Shown: in pieces, positions 60,001 through 64,000 of the stretch | Position numbering within the stretch: the stretch's first letter is position 1 | How the letters are laid out: the number at the start of each line of letters is the position of its first letter | NCBI RefSeq assembly: GCF_037042905.1 | Contig: NC_087262.1 | Span: forward strand, 21,681,501 to 21,745,500 | Length of the DNA stretch: 64,000 bases | Reading direction: 5' to 3' | Origin: Lytechinus pictus | Taxonomy: Eukaryota > Echinodermata > Echinoidea > Temnopleuroida > Toxopneustidae | Position numbers and translations under genes: made by a program | The notes under the pieces: generated by a model | Seen by the model: only the letters and a program-made list of their open reading frames with translations | Databases searched by the model: none | Told to the model about the DNA's origin: nothing

Positions 60001-62983
60001 AAATAAACCCTATCCATATATCAAATTGCTCGAGAATTGGAAAATGATGTAAAAAAACAAAAGAAAATACATTAATAGTTAAGATGCAATAGAGCATGGG
60101 TGTGTGTGTATCAGAGAGAGAGAAAGAGAGTGGGGGGGGGGGGGGAATGGGGGTGGGTAAAATTAAGGGAGGGATGGAGGAGAGTTGGAAGAGGAGTGGA
60201 TGAAGGGATGGGCAAGGCAGGGCAGAAGGAAGAAAGATAAAGGGAGATGGAGAGTGGAGGAGCAAAGTGTTGGGATGGACAGAAGAATGGAGGGGTCAGA
60301 TTAATCACATTTTAATTGAAATTGCATAGTTCTGTTTTGGAATTCATGTGTTGTTACACCAGAAGCAAAATAAACATTTCATCTAAACTTGCAGTGTAGC
60401 AATGTATGCATACATATATACATGAACATGATACATCTCAAAATGTTAAAACACAACATGTTGAAGTGTTCTACATATATGATTTTAGACACATGTGTCC
60501 ATCATAATTACAACTTTTGTTTCATAAAGTTCATCTTCATACTACATGTATACATGTACTTTGCTTATACATTTAGTTTGAAGTGAAATATAAAATTCCT
60601 CATTGATGTAATTGTGAAATATTTTTCTTTTTAATTAATGAATTCATTTTTAATTCTTTAAACATTATGTAGACATGCCTCATTTACATTACACCACCAA
60701 GCCATGATATAGTTTCACTCACAGCACCTGTCATAAACCATTATGCACACACAATCAAATGCCATATTTACAATTAAAAAGAATGGAATAAAGATGTACA
60801 CTGTATATTTTGTATATATATTTTAGTATGATCATGAATTGAAAAGAAACATAAAAAGAGATAATCACATTTTAAATGAGTGGTTTTTAAAGGTCCACTT
60901 GTACATTCAATAATTTTTGTTAGGCTTGACATCTTTGGAAACTGAAAATGTTAGCAAAGTTAAAAAGACTTCAGCTTAAATTTGAAAGTCTCTAATGATG
61001 ATATATTTCTGAAATTCAATGGATAATTATTATTCCGAAGAGATATGAGCTTTTATTCAAGCTGTTAATTGTTTTAAATCTAGGTCGTAGAAAAGAGAAT
61101 CCATGTCAAGGGACCTTCCAAGGTCTGTACTGATTGTGAACAGTTTGCCGCCGACGTCCAATCAAAATTGAACGACCCTAATGTTCAGAACACTATCGTC
61201 AATGCCATTGAGAGTGTGTGTGCATTGTTTGGACAGAGTTCGGATGAGTGCAGATCCTACGTTGAGCAGTACGGCGATCTCGTCATTCAGTTTATCGTTT
61301 CATCTATCGATCCAGACACAATTTGCAATGATCTTGGATTCTGTATGTCCTCAAAGAAACCCATGGTCTTGAGGAAACTAAAAGGACCCTCTAAAGTCTG
61401 TACAGACTGCGGCAAGTTTTTCTCTGATGTGCAGATGAAGCTTAATGATCCTTACGTCCAGAATACCATTGTTAATGCGATTGAGAACGCTTGCACACTG
61501 TTTGGTCCGAATGCAGATGAATGCAGGTCCTACGTCGAGCAGTACGGCGATCTCGTCATTCAGTTTGTCATCTCCTCCATCGATCCAAGCACGGTTTGCA
61601 ACGATCTTGGATTCTGTATGTCATTGGCTCGACCCCCCACCCCGAAACAGTTCAAGGAAGTTCAAGGACCGTCCAAAGTGTGCACTGATTGCGACCAGTT
61701 TTTCACTGACGTTCAAACCAAACTGAATGACCCCAATGTAGAGGCAACCATCGTCAATGCCATAATGAGTGTGTGTTCGTTGTTTGGACAAAATTCAGAT
61801 GAGTGCAGAGCCTATGTTGCACAATATGGTGACCTTGTCATTCAGTTTATAGTATCATCAGTGGTGAGTTATTTGTAAAGAAAGAGGGGTGAATTGAAAT
61901 GATATCAAAGAAAAAAGATAGTTGCCAATCCTCAATATCCAAGTGAAAAAATATAGAATGAAAAAAGTGAAAAAGGAGATACATGTAAGAGGAAGGAAAA
62001 GGGCAAGGAGATGGGGATGGAGAACAAAAAGAAGAAGTGGAAGAAGAGGAAGGAGTAGGAGATAGAGAAGAAGAAGTAGAAGAAGGAGGAGGAAGGAGAA
62101 AAGAGAGAGAGAATGGGGGGGGGGGGGAGCAGAGGGATGGGGATTGAAATGCATTATTGAAAAACAGTCTGGAGAGAAAATGAAAATGGAGAAAAAAAGC
62201 CTGAAGGAGCTAGATTCAGATAAAGGAAGTAAAAAGGTGTTTTATGTGTACTTTAATTACAAACCTCTTTTTCTCACATATCTTTAAAAATAATGTGCTC
62301 AAGATATCCACTAATCTAATCTTCTTTGCATGCTATTCATTCTATCTTGTTTTGTATGTGATTTTTGCCAGGATCCTGACACAGTTTGCAATGACCTTGG
62401 TTTCTGCATGTCCATCACGATGCTAAGACAGGCAAGTTTTGTGTTGCCATGGCGATTCATCAATCAAACATCCAGTATACATGTGTAAATCAAATCTGCA
62501 GAGCATATTCACCTTTTTATTCAGATTTGATCATCGTTTTCAGATAATGTTTATTTTTTTCCTCACTGTAATCATACACATGCAATGTGGCCAGTATTTT
62601 CAAAACAAGTTTCAATTGTACAAAGCATAGACTATGCAGATTTCTCATATTATCGCGTACAAATTTAGCACCCTTTGCCAAAAATGTGTATTTACAAGAT
62701 GAAATAAGCATAATTATGTACACAAAATCAGCACAGTCCATGGTTTTGTACCATAATACAATTGAAACCTCCTTTGAGAAGTATTGGCCTTATGTTTTTC
62801 GGCATTGATAATATTTGTAATTGTCTTATACATATTTTTTTTCTTATTGAGTTTGATATAATGTGGAAAATATAAGAATATCTAAATTGTTTGTATTGTA
62901 TTTTTCTCTATAAACATGTATTTATATGATCAGAGTGAAGAAATGTTTTCTTGCAGGTTCTTACTACGATGACTACTGGATAA
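24003..62983 (+). CDS. PSAP: Prosaposin-like saposin precursor, whole gene (18 exons)
   Basis: Secreted or lysosomal precursor that is cut into small sphingolipid-binding saposins, cofactors for lysosomal lipid hydrolases. The order is signal peptide (residues 1-16), saposin-A-type domain (about 27-60), then seven saposin-B-type domains, each with six Cys in the family pattern. Joining all 18 exons gives 2238 nt (745 aa). Using only one of exons 7 and 8 gives 705 aa. Every junction from exon 2 onward is phase 0. Domains 1-4 are each split over three exons. Domains 5, 6 and most of 7 lie in one 780-nt exon. The C-terminal saposin-A domain of vertebrate prosaposin is not seen; the protein ends in a short tail. 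Vertebrate prosaposin has four B-type domains, so this one is expanded. Confidence 0.94.
24118..24688. repeat. Long inverted repeat (foldback) in prosaposin intron 1
   Basis: The left arm 24118-24356 and right arm 24455-24688 are reverse complements over most of their length, around a 98-nt loop. Arms contain ACCGTGCATTTAGACATAGA (left) and its complement (right). It starts about 75 nt after the exon 1 donor. In RNA it would form a hairpin of more than 200 bp. Confidence 0.93.
24689..26403. other. Intron 1 interior, no feature seen
   Basis: AT-rich intronic sequence of prosaposin. I see no exon, SINE head or paired terminal repeat in it. Confidence 0.6.
26404..26745 (-). mobile_element. LINE 3'-end fragment
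   Basis: On the minus strand the segment ends in AAATCAAATCAAATCAAAT, the terminal simple repeat typical of truncated LINEs. The preceding sequence is AT-rich. It lies just upstream of prosaposin exon 2. Confidence 0.5.
26802..26944 (+). CDS. PSAP: Prosaposin exon 2: saposin-A-type domain
   Basis: Acceptor GCTTTTCAG and donor GTGAGT. Encodes KCSEGASYWCQSASHADECG and AVEYCIQNYW. The spacing of four Cys and the WC and CGAV motifs match the N-terminal SapA domain of prosaposins. Ends in phase 0. Confidence 0.93.
27075..27240 (-). mobile_element. tRNA-derived SINE
   Basis: On the minus strand GATAGCTCAGTCGGTAGAGC is a clear A-box region, followed by a B-box-like GCATTCGATTCCC at tRNA spacing and then an unrelated body. 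It lies in prosaposin intron 2. Confidence 0.85.
27258..27545. repeat. ATC/CAT microsatellite
   Basis: Long imperfect trinucleotide array. Met-rich or His-rich open frames across it are artefacts. Confidence 0.95.
28650..28842. mobile_element. MITE with AGGGCCTTTTCACAC ends
   Basis: The left end AGGGCCTTTTCACACG is mirrored by TGTGTGAAAGGGCT at the right. The interior is AT-rich with ATCAT/ATGAT words. Confidence 0.6.
29451..29858. mobile_element. MITE with GCACCATCCC ends
   Basis: The left end carries GAGCCGTCTGCACCATCCC and the right end GGGATGGTGCAGCACCGCC, imperfect inverted repeats. The interior is rich in TCTCGAGATT and TTATCGCGC words. Confidence 0.65.
30125..30267. mobile_element. 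Small hairpin MITE with GGGTCCTGTTTCAT ends
   Basis: Left GGGTCCTGTTTCATCAA and right TTTATGAAATGGGACCC are inverted. About 140 bp in intron 2. A flanking word (AAGGAATGTGTGTTTATATT) occurs at both 30109 and 30342. Confidence 0.6.
30546..30620 (+). CDS. PSAP: Prosaposin exon 3: B-domain 1, N-terminal half
   Basis: Acceptor TTTCATAG and donor GTAAGT. Encodes CSDCEAFINGVQNILEQ with the CxxC pair that opens a saposin B-type domain (Cys66 and Cys69). 75 nt, phase 0. Confidence 0.9.
31241..31360 (+). CDS. PSAP: Prosaposin exon 4: B-domain 1, C-terminal half
   Basis: Acceptor TTTCCATCAG and donor GTAAGA. Exactly 120 nt (40 residues) with Cys at exon positions 11 and 21, the same template as exons 7, 8, 11 and 14. 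A partial copy follows at 31439. Confidence 0.92.
31439..31534 (+). pseudogene. Partial tandem copy of exon 4 in intron 4
   Basis: 96 bp nearly identical to 31260-31355 of exon 4, with about four substitutions. The frame stays open and both Cys codons remain. The first nucleotides of the exon with its acceptor, and the last five nucleotides with the donor, are missing, so it is probably not spliced. A poly-G run lies just upstream. It is a recent duplication, a retained allele, or an assembly artefact. Confidence 0.88.
32152..32423. mobile_element. MITE with GGGCCCCGTCTTACAAAGAG ends
   Basis: The left end GGGCCCCGTCTTACAAAGAG is mirrored by CTCTTTGTAAGACGGGGCCC. Inner GATTGATC/GATCAATC words are also inverted. 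It directly abuts the next MITE. Confidence 0.75.
32424..32602. mobile_element. Hairpin MITE, GTGTTTCATAAAGCTGTTCG family, copy 1
   Basis: Left GGGTGTTTCATAAAGCTGTT and right AACAGCTTTATGAAACACAC are inverted. The related copy at 54292 shares ends and the GATCACCAGTCGT segment. Confidence 0.75.
32605..32715 (-). mobile_element. tRNA-derived SINE head
   Basis: On the minus strand TGTGGCACAGTGGATA is an A-box region and GGGTTCAAATCCC a B-box region, spaced as in a tRNA. It follows the adjoining MITE. Confidence 0.6.
34073..35031. repeat. AGGTCA-rich interspersed repeat, copy 1
   Basis: Starts ATTTTTGTCTCACCTGCAT and closes with GATGCAGGTGAGAC, a short inverted repeat. Between them are degenerate units of about 160-190 bp with AACATCCTG, a TCACATGA-type word, and AGGTCAAAGGTCA at 34290, 34482, 34644 and 34806. 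A GC-rich CGACGGCGGCGGC block lies near the left end. Confidence 0.9.
35885..36074. repeat. C/T-rich tract running into exon 5
   Basis: About 190 nt of CCCTCCC and TTCC words, nearly free of purines on the transcript strand, ending at the exon 5 acceptor. Confidence 0.9.
36075..36143 (+). CDS. PSAP: Prosaposin exon 5: end of B-domain 1 and linker
   Basis: Acceptor CCCACAG after a long C/T tract, donor GTAAGA. Encodes SSDEVCKVLQFCQEKKTS with Cys132 and Cys138 closing domain 1. 69 nt, phase 0. Confidence 0.88.
36706..37677. mobile_element. Mariner/Tc1-like non-autonomous element
   Basis: The element 36708-37675 has CAGTGCGTATCAAAAAAAAG at the left, mirrored by CTTTTTTTTGATACACACTG at the right. 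TA lies on both sides. No transposase frame was found; open frames inside are short and unsupported. Confidence 0.85.
38520..38940. repeat. Interspersed repeat shared with 18140-18480
   Basis: Both places carry GAAAATCCATCAAAG, AAAGTTATGA, a GACATCA word and TCCCATATAT in the same order. Boundaries are uncertain. Confidence 0.5.
39032..39546. mobile_element. TTAA-flanked MITE with AGGGATGGTCCGGGCTGAAA ends
   Basis: Element 39036-39542. The left end AGGGATGGTCCGGGCTGAAA is mirrored by TTTCAGCCCGGACCATCCCT. TTAA flanks both sides, as for piggyBac or Kolobok families. A second inverted pair (AGTGGAGATGTGACATCATC) lies inside. It interrupts a larger G-run repeat (about 38950-39775). Confidence 0.9.
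39640..39775. repeat. G-run repeat ending GGATCCGCCACTG
   Basis: Two poly-G runs and a final CTTGGATCCGCCACTG. It is the outer part of the repeat that hosts the TTAA-flanked MITE. The matching left end is not clear. Confidence 0.45.
40329..41120. mobile_element. Mariner-like MITE with long inverted repeats
   Basis: The element 40331-41118 starts CAGTGCGTCCCGGAAAAA and ends GTGGGACGCACTG, flanked by TA. The complementary arms run about 190 nt, including the CTTAGAATCTCCTCTTTCAT segment near 40430 and its complement near 41010. Confidence 0.9.
41120..43586. other. Intron 5 tail, little content
   Basis: AT-rich intronic DNA. Only a short GA repeat (42833-42860) stands out. I see no exon or paired-end element. 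Confidence 0.55.
43587..43664 (+). CDS. PSAP: Prosaposin exon 6: B-domain 2, N-terminal half
   Basis: Acceptor TTCTCTACAG and donor GTAAAA. Encodes NDDELCTLCKDAMTEANSF and LSDVTIQ with the CxxC pair at 155/158. 78 nt, phase 0. Confidence 0.88.
43990..44430. repeat. ATC microsatellite upstream of exon 7
   Basis: Imperfect ATC/ACC trinucleotide array ending about 75 nt before the exon 7 acceptor. Open frames of Met or His runs are artefacts. Confidence 0.95.
44507..44626 (+). CDS. PSAP: Prosaposin exon 7: B-domain 2, C-terminal half, version a
   Basis: Acceptor CTTAACAG and donor GTAAGT. 120 nt; begins QEVEDILLKFCPLLSEIFPN. Cys at exon positions 11 and 21. It is the paralogue of exon 8, 52 nt away. 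If both were included, the domain would contain two C-terminal halves and eight Cys, so one version is probably chosen per transcript. Confidence 0.92.
44679..44798 (+). CDS. PSAP: Prosaposin exon 8: B-domain 2, C-terminal half, version b
   Basis: Acceptor CTCTTTACAG and donor GTAAGT. 120 nt; begins QEVENTILFLCPFLDLFIPN. It is 19/40 identical to exon 7 with the same Cys positions, but more hydrophobic in the first helix. This may change the lipid-facing surface (inference). Confidence 0.92.
45223..45510 (+). mobile_element. tRNA-derived SINE with ATT tail
   Basis: Head with A-box-like GTCCCAGTGGATTAG and B-box GGGTTCAAATCCC, a body containing GGGGCTAAAGCCAGGGTAAT, and a TATTATTATTATTG tail. 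It lies in prosaposin intron 8. Confidence 0.88.
46000..46145. repeat. GAAT tetranucleotide microsatellite
   Basis: Imperfect GAATGAAT array in intron 8. A shorter related run lies at 46520-46630, just before exon 9. Confidence 0.9.
46649..46729 (+). CDS. PSAP: Prosaposin exon 9: end of B-domain 2 and linker
   Basis: Acceptor TTAACAAG and donor GTAGGT. Encodes NPDTCSEIGLCPGTEELRN, whose two Cys close domain 2, then a linker with LKKL. 81 nt, phase 0. Confidence 0.87.
47032..47481. mobile_element. Inverted-repeat element with CAGGGTTCCCAGC ends
   Basis: The element 47037-47476 starts CAGGGTTCCCAGC and ends GCTGGGAACCCTG. TAGCT is repeated on both sides (47032-47036 and 47477-47481). ATCAGGGAA words recur near both ends. 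Confidence 0.85.
48068..48154 (+). CDS. PSAP: Prosaposin exon 10: B-domain 3, N-terminal half
   Basis: Acceptor TTTGCAG and donor GTGTGT. Encodes KNREGADLCSTCKSTVGTI with the CxxC pair at 291/294. 87 nt, phase 0. Confidence 0.88.
48502..49574. mobile_element. Inverted-repeat element with CAGTCAGACTGCAGGTCCC ends
   Basis: Left CAGTCAGACTGCAGGTCCC, right GGGACCTGCGGTCTGACTG. AGTA occurs directly outside both ends and may be the target duplication. It contains a smaller TTAA-flanked element. Confidence 0.82.
48872..49165. mobile_element. TTAA-flanked MITE nested inside another element
   Basis: Element 48876-49161. The left end TCGGGTCAAGATCACACTTT is mirrored by AAAGTGTGATCTTGACCCGA. A TTAA is on each side. 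The repeated KCDLDPIK in short open frames comes from these ends. Confidence 0.9.
50072..51065. repeat. AGGTCA-rich interspersed repeat, copy 2
   Basis: Second copy of the 34073 repeat, in intron 10. Perfect AGGTCAAAGGTCA lies at 50229, 50352, 50515 and 50678, and a damaged copy near 50833. The GC-rich block of copy 1 is missing. It ends about 45 nt before the exon 11 acceptor. Confidence 0.9.
51110..51229 (+). CDS. PSAP: Prosaposin exon 11: B-domain 3, C-terminal half
   Basis: Acceptor TTCTTTTAG and donor GTATGT. 120 nt; begins QAIILELDQLCYQFGPLTPV with Cys at positions 11 and 21. The acceptor lies only about 45 nt after a copy of the AGGTCA-rich repeat. Confidence 0.9.
52252..52299 (+). 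CDS. PSAP: Prosaposin exon 12: end of B-domain 3
   Basis: Acceptor CATTTCAG and donor GTATGA. Encodes NPDSFCHEFRFCSSDE, closing domain 3 with two Cys. Only 48 nt, phase 0. Confidence 0.85.
52763..52849 (+). CDS. PSAP: Prosaposin exon 13: B-domain 4, N-terminal half
   Basis: Acceptor TTCTTACAG and donor GTAGGT. Encodes NVYLGNDPCADCKTFIGDID and MLTNETVQ. The N-E-T sequon (Asn392) sits where other saposins are N-glycosylated. 87 nt, phase 0. Confidence 0.9.
53266..53395. repeat. AT-rich inverted repeat
   Basis: Left ATATTGGATGGCT and right AGCCATCCAATATAAATATT are inverted around AATATTCC words. It is probably part of a MITE in intron 13. Confidence 0.55.
54149..54268 (+). CDS. PSAP: Prosaposin exon 14: B-domain 4, C-terminal half
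   Basis: Acceptor CCTTTTAG and donor GTGAGC. 120 nt; begins NIIVDAVDKVCEVLGNFSDQ, then CQSYVDQYGYLVFDF. Cys at positions 11 and 21. A second possible sequon is N-F-S. It is the closest relative of the repeats in exon 16. Confidence 0.92.
54292..54468. mobile_element. Hairpin MITE, GTGTTTCATAAAGCTGTTCG family, copy 2
   Basis: Left GGGTGTTTCATAAGTTTCGT and right ACGAACAGTTTTATGAAAC are inverted. AGAACGACTGGTGATC near the left is matched by GATCACCAGTCGTTCT. Confidence 0.8.
55574..56109. repeat. Long C/T tract running into exon 15
   Basis: About 530 nt of CTCT, TCTGTCT and CCCT words ending at the exon 15 acceptor. Long open frames on both strands are artefacts of the simple sequence. Confidence 0.95.
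56110..56172 (+). CDS. PSAP: Prosaposin exon 15: end of B-domain 4 and linker
   Basis: Acceptor CTGAACAG after a 500-bp pyrimidine tract, donor GTAAGA. Encodes SPQEVCTDINFCSSTQKPKT, closing domain 4. 63 nt, phase 0. Confidence 0.86.
56173..58455. other. Intron 15, first part, nothing recognised
   Basis: AT-rich intronic sequence. I see no exon, SINE head or paired terminal repeat. Confidence 0.5.
58456..59707. mobile_element. Element with TTACCGTAAGTAACGG ends
   Basis: The left end, TTACCGTAAGTAACGGTGTA then TTAACCGCACC, is mirrored exactly at the right. A TA lies at each junction, as for mariner-like elements. The interior (58500-59640) is GC-richer than its surroundings. Its short open frames match nothing I recognise. 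A second GTGCGGTTAATACACG copy sits just inside the right end. Confidence 0.85.
60106..60300. repeat. Purine-rich tract in intron 15
   Basis: GA and GGA words with one poly-G run on the transcript strand. Confidence 0.9.
61084..61863 (+). CDS. PSAP: Prosaposin exon 16: B-domains 5, 6 and most of 7
   Basis: Acceptor TTAAATCTAG and donor GTGAGT. 780 nt, 260 residues. Three near-identical repeats each carry GPSKVCTDC, then a 40-residue block (NTIVNAI...C...DEC...YGDLVIQF). The first two continue to DPxTxCNDLGFCMS. Introns present at the matching places in domains 1-4 are absent. Repeats are far more alike here than between upstream domains, so they arose by recent tandem duplication. Confidence 0.96.
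61930..62135. repeat. Purine-rich tract in intron 16
   Basis: GAAGAAG and GAGGA words on the transcript strand, ending in a poly-G run. Confidence 0.9.
62372..62431 (+). CDS. PSAP: Prosaposin exon 17: end of B-domain 7, GC donor
   Basis: Acceptor TTTTTGCCAG. Encodes DPDTVCNDLGFCMSITMLRQ, matching the inter-repeat segments of exon 16. The donor is CAG|GCAAGT, a GC-AG intron with otherwise ideal pairing to U1. 60 nt, phase 0. Confidence 0.88.
62957..62983 (+). CDS. PSAP: Prosaposin exon 18: C-terminal tail and stop
   Basis: Acceptor TTTCTTGCAG. Eight codons (VLTTMTTG) and TAA. No C-terminal saposin-A domain follows. If intron 17 were not spliced, reading through GCAAGT would give a different tail. 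Confidence 0.75.
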   Translation, partial: VLTTMTTG

Positions 62984-63099
62984 CCTGAATAACTACAGGG
63001 CCCACCCTGCTTCTTTAGGCTTTGTGTTAATCTCGGTTGATTATATCGCTGTGTAGGACTTTTTTTCATTTAAATTTGAATTTAAAGGATTTTTTACAG

Positions 63100-63570
63100 G
63101 CAAACCTGGGCTATGTTGCATAAAAGTTACTATTATAGTAACTTTGCCATCCAATGGTAACCTCCCAGAAATCCTTGATTCTGATTGGCTGTTGAGCCTT
63201 GTTACCATGGTAGTTACTATTGGATGGCACAGTTAAAATAATAGTACTATCTTTTAGCAAGCACCTGTATAGAAGGACCATCAGGTCTATCAAGACCACA
63301 ACTTTCTCTTTCCCTTGAATGATATTCCACATTGAAATATGTTTTACAATAACCTGTCCATAGAGACTACCATGGAACCTTTCATCAAAGTTGTCAGCAC
63401 TGACAAGTTGTCTTTGTCTGACAGTTACCATAGTGATAGAGACCAGAGCTTCTTAACCAATAAAATCCAAGGATTCCCTGAAATTATCAGTGCTGACAAT
63501 TTAGTCGATGCTGAAAACTTACATGAAGTGCCCCACTGCTCTCCCTTGGGTAGTCTTCATGTACAGGGTT
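63100..63570. mobile_element. Foldback-like element in the prosaposin 3' UTR
   Basis: AGAAATCCTTGATTCTGATT near 63168 is matched in reverse complement by AATAAAATCCAAGGATTCCC near 63459. TTACCATGGTAG and TTACCATAGTGA also pair. It supplies one of the two poly(A) signals. Confidence 0.6.
63459..63464 (+). promoter_or_regulatory. Upstream candidate prosaposin poly(A) signal
   Basis: AATAAA about 475 nt after the stop, inside an inverted-repeat element in the 3' UTR. It is a weaker candidate than the one at 63683. Confidence 0.3.
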
Positions 63571-63682
63571 GACTTTATGTTAAAGATTATATTTTATCAG
63601 ACCATTATTGATGAAGTTATCCCCTTGAGCCATTTCATGCGTTCCTTCTTTTTAATCTTTCTCTGTTGATGTCAGTCATTTG

Positions 63683-63688
63683 AATAAA
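63683..63688 (+). promoter_or_regulatory. Likely prosaposin poly(A) signal
   Basis: AATAAA followed by GT-rich TGTTGTCTGTGCC, the usual downstream element. Implies a 3' UTR of about 720 nt from 62984. I see nothing further in the remaining 300 bp of the window. Confidence 0.5.
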
Positions 63689-64000
63689 TGTTGTCTGTGC
63701 CTTTGCATTTTATACATTTCATGGAGCAGGAATTTTTTTTTTGTTCTTTGGAAGTGGGTTATAAAGGTGACTTCAGAAGAATTGATGCAACATGAATCTG
63801 CATATTGTGTAAAATCCTTGATGCTTTTGTGATGTAAATATGTCTGAAAATATACATTACTGGGGCGATTTTACACTAGAACTTTTACTATTTTACTATG
63901 ATACTGTACCTAAATTTTATGAAAATTATGAGTTTTAACCAAAAGTGAAGTCAGATATAGCTTTTTTGGGGGAAACAATGGAATTTTCAATTTTCAATAA

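Overview
This window is animal genomic DNA, most likely from an echinoderm such as a sea urchin. The evidence is two intron-rich genes with metazoan splice sites, very dense small inverted-repeat transposons, CR1-like LINE and tRNA-SINE remnants, and many ACATGTAC-type words. The species call is an inference. Nothing looks bacterial, and no real gene is a single long open frame except parts of a retrotransposon.

There are two genes, pointing away from each other. On the minus strand (2536-11238) lies a complete seven-exon gene for glyoxylate/hydroxypyruvate reductase (GRHPR). The spliced frame closes exactly at 1116 nt (371 aa), with the GLGRIG cofactor motif and the catalytic Arg, Glu and His. 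It has an arginine-rich N-terminal extension followed by a second in-frame Met, which suggests a mitochondrial and a cytosolic form. On the plus strand (24003-62983) lies a complete 18-exon prosaposin-like gene: signal peptide, one saposin-A-type domain, then seven saposin-B-type domains. GRHPR works in glyoxylate and hydroxypyruvate metabolism. Prosaposin is a precursor of lysosomal sphingolipid-binding proteins. I see no functional link between them.

The prosaposin gene holds the main biological finding. Domain 2 has two alternative versions of its C-terminal half: exons 7 and 8 are both exactly 120 nt and phase 0, have aligned cysteines and 19 of 40 identical residues, and are separated by an intron of only 52 nt. 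This is the layout of mutually exclusive exons and would give two lipid-binding variants. The gene also carries a 96-bp partial copy of exon 4 in the next intron, one 780-nt exon that encodes two and a half saposin domains without introns, and a GC-AG intron near its end.

The 12.7 kb between the genes (11239-24002) is mostly transposable elements. These include two 1.6-1.7 kb hAT-like copies (one with a perfect 8-bp target duplication), a 256-bp relative, and a remarkable pair of elements with CCCAG/CTGGG ends (19482-22044 and 22216-23535). The interiors of that pair are built from arrays of the words AACTGG/CCAGTT or ACTGGT/ACCAGT. The introns contain further mariner-like, TTAA-flanked, foldback and SINE elements, a three-level nest of insertions, two copies of a repeat carrying arrays of AGGTCAAAGGTCA nuclear-receptor-type sites, and long pyrimidine or purine tracts beside exons 5 and 15.
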